Positions 36,604 through 44,777 of a stretch of 64,000 bases of DNA are shown piece by piece. The stretch's first letter is position 1, and each line of letters starts with the position of its first letter. The position numbers were made by a program, and so were the translations under genes. The notes beneath the pieces were generated by a model that did no database searches, was not told the origin of the DNA, and was given only the letters and a program-made list of their open reading frames with translations. Where the stretch lies: the NCBI RefSeq assembly GCF_009183415.1, contig NZ_WEHU01000003.1, positions 62,001-126,000 on the forward strand, read 5' to 3'. The DNA comes from Bacillus sp. B1-b2. GTDB taxonomy: Bacteria > Bacillota > Bacilli > Bacillales > Cytobacillaceae.

Positions 36604-36650
36604 TATTAACAGTATTATATTTACGATAAAATAGATGGAGGTTATTACTT

Positions 36651-36980
36651 ATGAAACATACAGGGAGACATACCGGTGCATTTCTATTGCTATTTTTAAC
36701 AGAGGGAGACAACTATGGAGGGAAACTCCTACAAAAATGTGAGGAAGAACTACCCATCAATCCAATTGATAGTTCGATATTATATCGTACACTAAAAAAA
36801 TTAGAGGAAGAAGGTGCTGTAGAGTCTTATCTCGATACATCCGTTACTGATAAACCAATAAGGATGTACAAAATCACTAAAGTTGGTAAAAGGAAATTAG
36901 AGGAGTTTCAAATAGATATTGCAGAAAAAATGAAAAATTTATCGTTTTTCCTAGAAAAATATAAAGAATGGAAGAATTAA
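36651..36980 (+). CDS. PadR family transcriptional regulator
   Basis: 109 residues with the PadR winged helix: AFLLLFLTEGDNYGGKLLQK, then SSILYRTLKKLEEEGAVESY and the wing RMYKITKVGKRKLEEF. The C-terminal helix is short. AGGAGG-like GGAGG precedes the ATG. First gene of a three-gene unit with two membrane proteins that follow with 3-base spacing and a 4-base overlap; tandem palindromes in its promoter suggest autorepression. Confidence 0.88.
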   Translation: MKHTGRHTGAFLLLFLTEGDNYGGKLLQKCEEELPINPIDSSILYRTLKKLEEEGAVESYLDTSVTDKPIRMYKITKVGKRKLEEFQIDIAEKMKNLSFFLEKYKEWKN

Positions 36981-36983
36981 ACA

Positions 36984-37466
36984 ATGGTTAGTGGAATTAT
37001 TCTCTATACTATTGCTGCTATTTTTTTAGGCATTTCCTTCATAAAAGACAAAAATAAATCGAAGGTTGCCTTATTAAATTCATGGAAAATGTTTTGCAAT
37101 GTTTTACCAGATTTATTAGCCATTATGCTTTTCATTGGGCTAACATTATCGTTATTTACACCGACATTCATCTCATCCATTATTGGTGAAAGTTCTGGCT
37201 TACTAGGTATCATTTACTCAACATTCATCGGCTCTATTGCTTTAGTACCCAGCTTTATTGTCTTTCCTCTTGGACATACATTAATTCAAAATGGTGCTGC
37301 TCTTCCACAAGTAGCCGTTTTAATGTCAACAATGATGTCTGTGGGACTTGTAACTTTATCTATGGAACAAAAAACTTTTGGAAGAAGCTTTGCTTATGCT
37401 CGAAATATTTCCGCTATCATAATGTCTCTTCTATTCGCATTGATTATTGGGGTGATAATGACATGA
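36984..37466 (+). CDS. Half-size permease A
   Basis: 160 residues with about five membrane segments; MLFIGLTLSLFTPTFISSII and LVPSFIVFPLGHTLIQNGAA resemble the nucleotide of COG0701/UPF0718-type permease halves, without the CSCS motif. It starts three bases after the PadR stop and its own stop overlaps the next start (ATGACATGA). The pair with permease B suggests a two-subunit version of a transporter that is usually one chain. Substrate unknown. Confidence 0.7.
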   Translation: MVSGIILYTIAAIFLGISFIKDKNKSKVALLNSWKMFCNVLPDLLAIMLFIGLTLSLFTPTFISSIIGESSGLLGIIYSTFIGSIALVPSFIVFPLGHTLIQNGAALPQVAVLMSTMMSVGLVTLSMEQKTFGRSFAYARNISAIIMSLLFALIIGVIMT

Positions 37467-37969
37467 CAAAGCTAAAACAATATCGGTTCTTTTTCATCTT
37501 ATTATTCATACTTCTTATATTCGCGTTTTTCAATCAATCTATAGCCATTAAAACCATTCAGATAACAGGTAATAGTATTTTGGATATGTTATTCCTGCTT
37601 CCTCCTATATTCGTTTTAGTCGGATTATTAGATCAATGGGTAAAGAAAGAATTACTTATTCGGTATATGGGTGAAAAATCAGGAATATATGGAGTCTTTT
37701 TCACCTTATTATTAGCAACGGTAGCTGCTGGACCTCTTTATATTGCCTTTCCAATTGCAGTACTATTATTGAAAAAAGGAGCCAGTGTCCGATATATAGT
37801 GTTTTTCTTAGGTGCTTGGTCAACAGTGAAATTACCAGTAATAGTCTATGAAATCACTTCATTTGGCTCTAAATTCACACTTATTCACATTTGTTTTGGG
37901 CTCGTGTTTTACTATTTAACAGGAATTCTTTTTGAAAAAATTTATGACAGACAAAAATTGATTAAGTAA
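37463..37969 (+). CDS. Half-size permease B
   Basis: 168 residues, about five membrane segments: FFFILLFILLIFAFFNQSI, LFLLPPIFVLVGLLDQWV, AAGPLYIAFPIAVLLLKKGA and YIVFFLGAWSTVKLPVIV. Both this and permease A have a matched motif with a conserved aromatic/proline at a mid segment (PLYIAFPIA vs PSFIVFPLG), showing they are related halves. Translationally coupled to permease A under the PadR repressor. Likely forms a heterodimer. Confidence 0.7.
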   Translation: MTKLKQYRFFFILLFILLIFAFFNQSIAIKTIQITGNSILDMLFLLPPIFVLVGLLDQWVKKELLIRYMGEKSGIYGVFFTLLLATVAAGPLYIAFPIAVLLLKKGASVRYIVFFLGAWSTVKLPVIVYEITSFGSKFTLIHICFGLVFYYLTGILFEKIYDRQKLIK

Positions 37970-38393
37970 GTTTAGTTTTAAAAGACATTAAGGACTTAAT
38001 TCCTGATTCTATAATAGCTGAAGAGTTAAAATTAATTCCCCCCTTCTATAGAACTTCATATAAAAAAATAATAGGGGAGTTTTTAAGATTATGAACTCTA
38101 GCTTGACTTGACTCTAGAGATTGTTCGTGAATACTATCATTTTCCAAATAAACCTTGTACTTACAAAAAAAGGGGATACGAGCACTGTATCCTCTTTTTA
38201 ATTTCCTTCAGAAACTAAAATGAACCTTTGCGACATAAGAGAAAAGCTTTCATTCGTAAAAAGAAGTCACGTTAACTTTATAATGATTTAATACAGCTTA
38301 ATCCCTTATCAACAGAAGTCTCTATATAACCAATAATCTGTTCAAGGGTGAATATCTTGATTTTAACTTCAAGATTATATGAAATACATGAAA
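37970..38393. other. Gene-free gap with terminator and decayed coding trace
   Basis: Holds the terminator at 38165-38199 and, on the minus strand at 38278-38355, a trace reading FTLEQIIGYIETSVDKGLSC before a stop. This trace resembles the one at 35446-35535. No intact gene. Confidence 0.45.
38165..38199. terminator. Terminator
   Basis: AAAAAGGGGATAC and GTATCCTCTTTTT pair with one mismatch around a 7-base loop. It ends the PadR-permease unit region and is also T-rich in reverse. Confidence 0.7.
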
Positions 38394-38996
38394 TTACTTC
38401 TCTTCAACATTTAAAATATTTCCAGTCCGTTCCATATATGTGAACCGGTATGTTTCGCCTTCTTCTATCTGAATATTGTATATCAGCAGCGTAAGCTCTT
38501 CTTCTTCCGTCGCAATTAGTGCAATATTTGTGTCGCCACCAGTATACACATCCACAACTTTAAGATCTTCAATCTTCACCACACCATTAGAGTAATCCTT
38601 CATATCTCTCACACCATTAATTGTAAAAGAACTAAGCTCAGGGAAAAAAACTATACTTATGGCCAAACAAATTAATCCAAACCCTCCAAATGAAAACACC
38701 TGAATCTTGCTTACTTTTTGGGGATTTTTTATTGTGATAACGAGGCAAAAATAAATAAAAAAGACAAGTAGGGTCATACCAGCCAAGTAAAAAGAAACAG
38801 TTCCTACCCAATCGTAGATAAATGCGTGATAAAGATTTGTAGCAAAAAGTATTCTTAAGGCACTAAAAGTCACACCTGCCAAAACGAAAGCAATCATTAC
38901 AATAAGGAAACCATATATAATTCTTGCCCTCTTTCGATTTGCAACATTATGTTTCATTTGTTCCGAGCTTTGTATATGCCGCTTTTTTCTGCCCAC
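38394..38996 (-). CDS. Membrane protein with C-terminal extracytoplasmic domain, unknown
   Basis: 200 residues. A basic N-terminus (RKKRHIQSSEQMKHN), then four hydrophobic segments (IIYGFLIVMIAFVLAGVTF; WVGTVSFYLAGMTLLVFFIY; VFSFGGFGLICLAISIVFF), and a soluble C-terminal part rich in strands (DLKVVDVYTGGDTNIALIAT). No family recognised. Monocistronic. Confidence 0.6.
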   Translation of the reverse strand: MGRKKRHIQSSEQMKHNVANRKRARIIYGFLIVMIAFVLAGVTFSALRILFATNLYHAFIYDWVGTVSFYLAGMTLLVFFIYFCLVITIKNPQKVSKIQVFSFGGFGLICLAISIVFFPELSSFTINGVRDMKDYSNGVVKIEDLKVVDVYTGGDTNIALIATEEEELTLLIYNIQIEEGETYRFTYMERTGNILNVEEK

Positions 38997-39354
38997 TAAA
39001 TCTCCCCCTTTGAATTATCTTTATCTATTAGATATATACTTTAAATTCTTAAGAAAGTATCCTAACACTATGTAATATAGTTATAACTTCATACGATTAG
39101 TTTCTGTGTAAAGTTTCATTTTTCACTAACCTCCCAGATTACGATATTAGAAAACATCAACTCAATAACAACGGTTCTACTTATAATGTTTATTTTCGAG
39201 TTTATCAACAAGGTACTACCGCTCATTATTACCTAGTGTTTCATGAGATGCTTTAATGCTCCTATAAAATTTTGACTTATATTAATCTTGGCTAATTAAC
39301 AGAATCCTATTATCTACTATTTTTTTAGTAGATAATAGGATTCCTCATAAAAGT
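38997..39354. other. Gene-free gap with decayed trace and a perfect hairpin
   Basis: Plus strand about 39110-39255 reads NLPDYDIRKHQLNNNGSTYN then VYFRVYQQGTTAHYYLVFHE to a stop, with no start in frame: perhaps the tail of a lost gene. A perfect 18-bp hairpin lies at 39302-39343 (GAATCCTATTATCTACTA with its exact complement, TTTTTT loop). Confidence 0.4.
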
Positions 39355-39404
39355 AAAAACCTAAATTACAACTTCCATATTGAAGTTATCATTTAGGTTT
39401 TTTT
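39355..39404. terminator. Terminator after the MBL gene
   Basis: AAAACCTAAAT pairs with ATTTAGGTTTT, with inner ACTTC/GAAGT pairing, and T runs on both strands. Confidence 0.65.
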
Positions 39405-39524
39405 GCAGAAATCAACAACAAATAGCTAGATGCCTTCTTTTTTCTAGTTCAACCTTTATTAAACCATCAAATAGATTTAGCCACGTCAGGGCTAATTCTA
39501 CCTCTATGATTAGGCCATTATTAT

Positions 39525-40295
39525 TTAAAACGAGTAAGATTCTCCATCTTCCGGAACTAATACTTGAGAGGAAATCTCTTTTTGGCTGACAAAACTCATT
39601 AATTCTTTTCTTGATAGTGTCCAATGGTTTACAGCTTCCATGTGAACACAAATAATTTTTGCATTAGGAGCAGCTTGGTAAACCTGATAAACATCATCTT
39701 TCCCCATTACTAGAGAACCACCTTGAATGAATTGATTATCACCAGCATTTACAACCATGATATCTGGTTTATGTGTGTTGATTTCTTCTTGAACTCCTTC
39801 ATACCACACCGTATCTCCAGCAACATATAATGTTTTCTCATTTGCATGTTTGAAAACAACTCCACACACTTTACCAGCAAGTTTCAAGACTTCTCCTCTA
39901 CCATGTTCTCCTCTCGTTTTGCTTAATTGTATCCCTTCATAAACTGTATCCTCTTTTAAAAGCTCTATATTTTTGAAACCAGCATTTTGAATTCTAGTTG
40001 CATCTTTTTCATTTTGGACAAATATTTTTTGATCCTTTGCCAACACTTCTTTAGCAATATCGTCCCAATGATCAGGATGAGTATGGGTCACGATGACAGC
40101 ATCTACATTCACTATATTGTCAATGGATGTTGGTAGGGTAACTAAAGGATAAGGTTGATCGCCTTGTGGTGCACTAGATGCTGGATTAGCCATAGGAGGA
40201 TAAGCTCCTTTTTCGGCTAGCATTGGATCAATCAAAAACCTTTTTCCTGCATATTCCACAATGATTGTTGCATTACGAACTAGTTGTATCTTCAT
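39525..40295 (-). CDS. MBL fold metallo-hydrolase (UlaG-like)
   Basis: 256 residues. The metal motif THTHPDHWDD (HxHxDH) follows VDAVIVTHTH; later ligands appear in TRGEHG, AGDTVWYEG and CVHMEAVNH. The opening MKIQLVRNATIIVEYAGKRF is that of UlaG-type hydrolases acting on phosphate or lactone substrates. Real product unknown. Divergent from a broken Lrp-type regulator, which may have controlled it. Confidence 0.87.
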   Translation of the reverse strand: MKIQLVRNATIIVEYAGKRFLIDPMLAEKGAYPPMANPASSAPQGDQPYPLVTLPTSIDNIVNVDAVIVTHTHPDHWDDIAKEVLAKDQKIFVQNEKDATRIQNAGFKNIELLKEDTVYEGIQLSKTRGEHGRGEVLKLAGKVCGVVFKHANEKTLYVAGDTVWYEGVQEEINTHKPDIMVVNAGDNQFIQGGSLVMGKDDVYQVYQAAPNAKIICVHMEAVNHWTLSRKELMSFVSQKEISSQVLVPEDGESYSF

Positions 40296-40426
40296 ATATA
40301 TTAACTCCTTTTCTATTGAAATTTCTTTGGAACAGTGTATATTTTAAACTATGTCCTATTGAGTATTACATAGTATAAATAAAGTGTTTTCCTCCTTTGA
40401 CTTTATTTATGAAAGGAGTTAATCAA

Positions 40427-40839
40427 ATGATGTTAGATAACACAGATATTCTTATCCTAGACGAATTATCCAAGAATAGTAGAATAACGATGAAAGAACT
40501 GGGAGAGAAAGTCCATTTGACTGGACCAGCTACTTCAGCAAGAGTGGCCAAATTAGAGGATAGTGGAGTTATTGAGGAATATACCATTAAACTCAACCAA
40601 ATCAAATTGGGATATTATATACATGCTTTTATTACTATCATTACACAAAGCTTAACCATCAGCCATATTTATCATTTATCAAAGTGCAGGAACAATACCT
40701 TGTACGTAACTATAAAATCAGTGGTGATGGTTGTTATCTTCTTGAATGTAAATTTTCATCTAATGAACATTTAAATCAATTTTTGGAAGAGTTAAACAAG
40801 TATGCTAACTATAAATTATCGATTGTTATTGATAAATAG
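40427..40839 (+). pseudogene. Lrp/AsnC family regulator, one-base frameshift
   Basis: GGAG precedes the ATG at 40427. DNA-binding domain is intact (ILDELSKNSRITMKELGEKV; GPATSARVAKLEDSGVIEEY), and the frame then drifts after FITIITQSL to stop at 40774. One phase over, NHQPYLSFIKVQEQYLVRNY and GDGCYLLECKFSSNEHLNQF complete the RAM ligand domain to 40839. One missing A in TTAACC near 40652 restores it. Divergent from the MBL gene. Confidence 0.8.
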
Positions 40840-40883
40840 TACATCAAATGTTTGAATACCAAAGGACTAATGATTAGAAAAGA

Positions 40884-40981
40884 TCACTTTTTAATTTGAT
40901 TCAAAAAACCAAAAATAAAAGAACCAACAAATCCAATAATAAAAATCGTAATTATAGAGTAATATCCAAGTTGTTCACCTC
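40884..40981 (-). pseudogene. TauE/SafE sulfite exporter fragment (YrkJ position)
   Basis: Reverse-strand frame reads EQLGYYSIITIFIIGFVGSF then IFGFLNQIKK to a stop. The first ~20 residues match the N-terminus of TauE/SafE permeases, which in related yrk/cst loci follow the TusA gene exactly here. Everything after the first membrane segment is lost, and no start codon remains. Confidence 0.5.
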
Positions 40982-40986
40982 TTTAG

Positions 40987-41017
40987 AAAAAAGGAACCCT
41001 ATTGGTTACCTTTTTTT
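40987..41017. terminator. Terminator of the sulfur operon
   Basis: AAAAAAGGAACC pairs with GGTTACCTTTTTT around CTATT. It overlaps the TusA stop region on the minus strand. Confidence 0.8.
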
Positions 41018-41244
41018 CATCCCTTTTTAATCCAAAATTTTAATACTCCATTTTCTTCTTCCTGTTTTATTAATTCATGTCCACCTGATTTAGTCCAAGC
41101 TGTTAAATCGTTTATTGCTCCTTTATCTGTTGTATGGACTTCTAATACCTGTCCTGTTTCCATTTCTCCCATTGCTTTTTTTGTCTTTACAATCGGCATT
41201 GGGCAGGCCAACCCTTTAGCATCTAATACTTTATTTGAATCCAT
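41017..41244 (-). CDS. TusA family sulfur carrier (YrkI-like)
   Basis: 75 residues, one TusA domain. The persulfide-carrying cysteine is in LACPMPIVKTKKAM, with TTDKGAINDLTAWTKSGGHE following as in relatives. It relays sulfane sulfur between rhodaneses and the MBL enzyme upstream, 23 bases away. AGGAGG precedes the ATG. Ends the sulfur operon before a terminator. Confidence 0.92.
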   Translation of the reverse strand: MDSNKVLDAKGLACPMPIVKTKKAMGEMETGQVLEVHTTDKGAINDLTAWTKSGGHELIKQEEENGVLKFWIKKG

Positions 41245-41267
41245 CTCGTATTCCTCCTATTTTCAAA

Positions 41268-42395
41268 TTATCGAACGGCACAACGGTTAGGTCCAATTTC
41301 CATCTCTTGTTGTTTCTCTAAGTCCGGATTAATTTTCCCCATATTTGTTTCACGAATTTCTTGATATGCATTTGGTTGAGGTGGTAGGTTTTCTGTTACT
41401 AATTTTCTAAATTCGTCGTCACCATCGATATTGAGTCCATGATTTTCTTTAAACAATATACCAAGGTTTTCTGCAATACTTCCATCTCCATTCAACTCAT
41501 CTATGATCATAAAATGTGCTGGTAGGACAATTAGTTCTTCTGACAATTCTTTGTAGCGTTGATACAAAGTTTCCCTTAAATCACCCACCCAGTCTTCTGC
41601 CATACCTGCAAGGTCTGGTCTTCCAATGGAATCAATGAACAAAATATCGCCTGAAAGTAAGTATTTTTTATCCACAATAAATGAAGTAGAACCAATCGTA
41701 TGGCCGGGTGAATATAAAGCTGCAATATTAATAGTTGAGTTACCGATTTTTATATCATTACCATCTTCTAATGGTTGGTATGCAAAAGTCACTTCCTTTG
41801 CATCCTTTGGTGGTAACCAATAAGTAGCACCTGTTTTCTCAGCAATTGTACGCCCTCCAGAAATATGGTCTGCATGAAGGTGTGTATCAAAAACATGTGT
41901 AATTTTCGCATTCTTACTCTCAGCAAACTCAAGATAGGTACTTGTCATACGTGATGAGTCGATTACTACTGCTTCCCCTTCCGATAACACCATGTAGGAA
42001 AGACAGCCTTTACCAACTCGAACAAATTGATAAATTTCTCCACCATCATTCAGATTACCTATTTTAACCGGTTCTAAATGTTCACTCCATTCTTTCATTC
42101 CACCCTTAAGATAAGACACATTTAAACCGGCATCAGATAGCATTTCTGCCACCATTACTGATGATCCTTCTTTTGCACAAACAACTAATACTTCTTTGTT
42201 AGTAGGAATTTCACCAAAAATGTCGTCTACACCATCAAGTAATTCAAAATAAGGAACATTTAAATATTCGAAGTTTTTCCCTTCAATCCTCCAATCGTTA
42301 AAATCACTTTCATTACGAACATCCAAAATAAACAACTCATCTTTATTAAAAACTTTTTTCGTCACATCTTTTGAAGTCATTACATTAGCAGTCAT
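41268..42395 (-). CDS. Rhodanese-MBL fusion, persulfide dioxygenase candidate (YrkH-like)
   Basis: 375 residues: a rhodanese domain (~5-110) with active Cys73 in VVCAKEGSS, then a glyoxalase II-like MBL domain with [11 protein letters not shown] (His172, His174, Asp176, His177), [11 protein letters not shown] and [15 protein letters not shown]. This is the domain order of Bacillus YrkH; CstB-type relatives oxidise persulfides to thiosulfate or sulfite. The start at 42395 follows a GGGGG site that lies inside an operator-like repeat at 42401-42414, so repressor binding and translation initiation overlap. Confidence 0.9.
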   Translation of the reverse strand: MTANVMTSKDVTKKVFNKDELFILDVRNESDFNDWRIEGKNFEYLNVPYFELLDGVDDIFGEIPTNKEVLVVCAKEGSSVMVAEMLSDAGLNVSYLKGGMKEWSEHLEPVKIGNLNDGGEIYQFVRVGKGCLSYMVLSEGEAVVIDSSRMTSTYLEFAESKNAKITHVFDTHLHADHISGGRTIAEKTGATYWLPPKDAKEVTFAYQPLEDGNDIKIGNSTINIAALYSPGHTIGSTSFIVDKKYLLSGDILFIDSIGRPDLAGMAEDWVGDLRETLYQRYKELSEELIVLPAHFMIIDELNGDGSIAENLGILFKENHGLNIDGDDEFRKLVTENLPPQPNAYQEIRETNMGKINPDLEKQQEMEIGPNRCAVR

Positions 42396-42400
42396 GCATA

Positions 42401-42414
42401 TACCCCCTGTGGTA
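42401..42414. promoter_or_regulatory. CstR operator-like repeat 5
   Basis: TACCC-CCTG-TGGTA, one mismatch from TACCC-N4-GGGTA, immediately before the rhodanese-MBL start and overlapping its ribosome site. Confidence 0.45.
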
Positions 42415-42439
42415 TTATTATATTTAAAAAAATATTAAT

Positions 42440-42579
42440 CTAGAAAGTGAAAGTTAACTCTTCCAAAGTAAAGAAAATGGATACTTCTTGTTCAGTTGCT
42501 ACTGCAATCTGTAATGTTAAAAACCTAATAAGCATCAACTAATCCTCCTTTACTTGCAATAATTGCTTCTTCTTTTCAT
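42440..42579 (-). pseudogene. DsrE-like protein remnant
   Basis: Reverse strand reads AIIASKGGLVDAY, a stop, then in another phase TLQIAVATEQEVSIFFTLEE to 42440. The two pieces match the opening of DsrE/DsrF-like sulfur relay proteins (IIASKG..AVA..EVSIFFT). Stop plus frameshift and loss of the second half make it dead. Confidence 0.5.
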
Positions 42580-42596
42580 CGTTAATTAACCATTAT

Positions 42597-43172
42597 TCAA
42601 TCATTTATACTGCTTGATTTTCCATTCCATTGACTCATTCCTGGTTCAACGTTAATAACGTTTTTATATCCATTTTCGGATAATTTTTGTGCAGCAAGAT
42701 CGCTACGATTTCCTGTTTGACAAACTACGTAAATTTCATCATTTTTATTTAAATCATTTAATTTATTTTCTAATTCACCAAGCGGAATAGAGATAGTTTT
42801 AGGAATATGTTTAAATGCATATTCTGCAGTTTCTCTGACATCAATTACAACAATACTTTTATTTATTTCTATCTTCTTCTCTAGTTCTTCATTGTTAATA
42901 ACATTTGGATGTTTTTTTTCATTTGATTCTTCATTTGAAGATTTACGAAGATAATGCTTCAGTAACTCCCCTTCTTCAATGGTTCCTAGATAGTGATGTC
43001 CAGTGCTTTCAGCCCATGCTTTCATATCTGCTTTAGAGCCCTTGTCCGTCGCTTGAACTTCTAGTACTTGCCCTGCCGCTAAATTTTTCAACTCTTTTTT
43101 GGTTTTAACAATGGGCATTGGACATGCTAAGCCTTTTGCATCTAAAATCATATTTGCTTTTAAGTTTTTCAT
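42597..43172 (-). CDS. TusA-rhodanese fusion (YrkF-like)
   Basis: 191 residues: TusA domain (1-75, LACPMPIVKTKKELKN) and rhodanese domain (~90-185) with active cysteine in VVCQTGNRSDLA. Same layout as Bacillus YrkF. It passes sulfane sulfur from rhodanese to TusA within one chain. GGAGGT supports the ATG at 43172. An operator repeat lies at 43191-43204, so it may start its own transcript. Confidence 0.93.
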   Translation of the reverse strand: MKNLKANMILDAKGLACPMPIVKTKKELKNLAAGQVLEVQATDKGSKADMKAWAESTGHHYLGTIEEGELLKHYLRKSSNEESNEKKHPNVINNEELEKKIEINKSIVVIDVRETAEYAFKHIPKTISIPLGELENKLNDLNKNDEIYVVCQTGNRSDLAAQKLSENGYKNVINVEPGMSQWNGKSSSIND

Positions 43173-43190
43173 TTTAAACCTCCACATTTA

Positions 43191-43204
43191 TACCCAACTG
43201 GGTA
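43191..43204. promoter_or_regulatory. CstR operator repeat 4
   Basis: TACCC-AACT-GGGTA, a perfect copy of the TACCC-N4-GGGTA repeat, just upstream of the TusA-rhodanese gene. Confidence 0.65.
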
Positions 43205-43229
43205 TTTTTGAAATTAAAAATATTTTTTT

Positions 43230-43520
43230 CTATTTTCCTTCCCAAGCAAGCATTCCACCAGTCATGTTTATCACATTAAATCCATGCTCTTCAAGAAATT
43301 GTGTGGCACGACCACTTCTTGCTCCAGAACGGCACACCATGATATATTGCTTTCCTTTATCTAATTCATGCATACGAAACTCCACTAAACCTAATGGAAT
43401 ATTAACGGAACCTAAAATTTTCCCTTTAGATACTTCATCTACTTCTCGTACATCAATAATATTCAAATTTTCCCCTTCGTTTAAAAGAGTCTTCACTTCT
43501 TGTACAGCCATTTGTTTCAT
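43230..43520 (-). CDS. Single-domain rhodanese
   Basis: 96 residues: one rhodanese domain with active cysteine in VCRSGARSGRA and the usual NIIDVREVDEVSKGKI start. Cytosolic sulfane-sulfur transferase. AGGAGG before the ATG at 43520 rules out the longer frame. It follows the membrane-anchored rhodanese by 23 bases in the sulfur operon. Confidence 0.92.
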   Translation of the reverse strand: MKQMAVQEVKTLLNEGENLNIIDVREVDEVSKGKILGSVNIPLGLVEFRMHELDKGKQYIMVCRSGARSGRATQFLEEHGFNVINMTGGMLAWEGK

Positions 43521-43543
43521 TATATAATCCTCCTGACATTTAT

Positions 43544-43906
43544 TTAAAACCATGCACTTATGCCGCCTTTGACATTTGTTACATTTCCAAAACCTAATTT
43601 TTTTAGAGTTTTACTAGCTTGTTGACTCCTCATCCCACTTTGGCAGATTACAATAACTTCTTTTTCTTTTGAAAGTTCTTTCTCTGCTAATTGAGCAAGT
43701 TGATGTAGTGGTATATTTTTAAAACCTTTGATATGATTTCCTTTAAACTCTCCATTCGTTCGAACATCAACAAATTGCTTGTTCTTATTATTTAATTCTT
43801 TTCTTAATTCTGTTGTAGTTATGTTGTTAACTCCTTTTATTGGTAGTAACTTTTTCAAAAAAAATAATAGTAATAACACGATAACAAGATAATTTATATA
43901 GACCAT
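43544..43906 (-). CDS. Membrane-anchored rhodanese
   Basis: 120 residues. An N-terminal membrane segment (INYLVIVLLLLFFLKKL) is followed by a rhodanese domain with active cysteine in VICQSGMRSQQA. The catalytic domain is likely cytosolic given the following lysines. GGAGGT supports the ATG at 43906. It follows the DsrE gene by 34 bases. Confidence 0.9.
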   Translation of the reverse strand: MVYINYLVIVLLLLFFLKKLLPIKGVNNITTTELRKELNNKNKQFVDVRTNGEFKGNHIKGFKNIPLHQLAQLAEKELSKEKEVIVICQSGMRSQQASKTLKKLGFGNVTNVKGGISAWF

Positions 43907-43940
43907 ACCGTAACCTCCTTTATCCATGGAAACTTTTTAA

Positions 43941-44420
43941 TTATATAAACAGGTTTACATTTCCTTCCTCAGCATCCGCTAAATAAGCAGCAACCCCTGC
44001 ATATTCAATATTATTTAATAGCTCTTCTTCTTTAAGACCTAACAAATCCATTGTCATAGTACACGCCACAAGTTTCACATCTTGTTCTTGAGCCATATCA
44101 ATTAATTGTGGCAGAGACATAGCGTTATGCTTTTTCATCGTATCTTTAATCAGCTTAGGACCAAATCCAGCAAAGTTCATTTTGGAAAGCCCCATTTTAT
44201 CAGCACCTTTAGGCATTATTTTGCCAAACATTCTTTCCATAAAACCTTTATGAACCGGAATATCTTCATCCTTTCGTAAGCCATTTAAGCCCCAAAATGT
44301 ATGAAAAATAGTTACTTCATGATCATAAGCAGCTGCGCCATTAGCTATAATATAGGCAGCCATTGCTTTATCATAATCACCACTAAATAGTACAATGGTT
44401 GTTTTCTTCTTTTCTGTCAT
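43941..44420 (-). CDS. DsrE/DsrF-like sulfur relay protein (YrkE-like)
   Basis: 159 residues of the DsrE fold: IVLFSGDYDKAMAAYIIANG, EVTIFHTFWGLNGLR and the C-terminal half with Cys-containing DVKLVACTMTMDLLGLKEEE. Matches Bacillus YrkE. AGGAGG precedes the ATG. First catalytic gene of the sulfur operon; operator-like repeats lie upstream at 44451-44464 and 44725-44738. Confidence 0.92.
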   Translation of the reverse strand: MTEKKKTTIVLFSGDYDKAMAAYIIANGAAAYDHEVTIFHTFWGLNGLRKDEDIPVHKGFMERMFGKIMPKGADKMGLSKMNFAGFGPKLIKDTMKKHNAMSLPQLIDMAQEQDVKLVACTMTMDLLGLKEEELLNNIEYAGVAAYLADAEEGNVNLFI

Positions 44421-44450
44421 ATTCTTATCCTCCTAGTTTAGTAAAACCTA

Positions 44451-44464
44451 TACGTGTATGGGTA
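44451..44464. promoter_or_regulatory. CstR operator-like repeat 3
   Basis: TACGT-GTAT-GGGTA: the right arm is perfect and the left arm has two mismatches. It lies 31 bases upstream of the DsrE start. Confidence 0.4.
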
Positions 44465-44481
44465 TTGTATGATTTAATAAA

Positions 44482-44696
44482 TCACATTAACTTTAATACA
44501 CCATTTTCTTCTTTCTAACTCAATAGTTCATGCTCAATTGCTTTAGACCAAGCAGTCAGATAGTTCTTTGCGCCTCATCAGTTGTATGGATTTCTAAGAT
44601 TTAACCTGTTTCAATCTCAGTCATAGCTTTCTATGTTTTTACAATAGATAGCGGACACGCTAAACCTTTAGCATTTAACATCTTATCTATCTTCAT
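44482..44696 (-). pseudogene. Decayed TusA gene
   Basis: Reverse strand reads MLNAKGLACPLSIVKT, a stop, KAMTEIETG, a stop, ILEIHTTDEA, a frameshift, then WSKAIEHELLS and KEENGVLKLM. It is a full-length but multiply broken copy of the TusA protein at 41017-41244, which it resembles more than the fusion protein. Confidence 0.75.
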
Positions 44697-44724
44697 TTGT
44701 AATTACCTATTTTTCTAATACAGT

Positions 44725-44738
44725 TACCCCTATGGGTA
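44725..44738. promoter_or_regulatory. CstR operator repeat 2
   Basis: TACCC-CTAT-GGGTA, a perfect repeat between the CstR gene and the decayed TusA gene. Confidence 0.65.
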
Positions 44739-44777
44739 TTTAATCATTCAAAAAAAGAGAAGATGTCAACTCTTTTC

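Larger units (their letters stand above)
35344..36650. other. Long gene-poor region with repeats and decayed coding traces
   Basis: About 1.3 kb with no intact gene. Minus strand 35446-35535 reads FTLEQIIRYLDTSGDKGF, paralogous to a trace at 38278-38355. Hairpins: 35880-35905 (CCTCCTCCTAA / TTAGGAGGAGG), 35955-35990 (terminator-like, followed by T run), and 36355-36381, an imperfect relative of the first. A copy of repeat R1 lies at 36116-36290. The region looks like a graveyard of small genes and repeat insertions. Confidence 0.5.
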
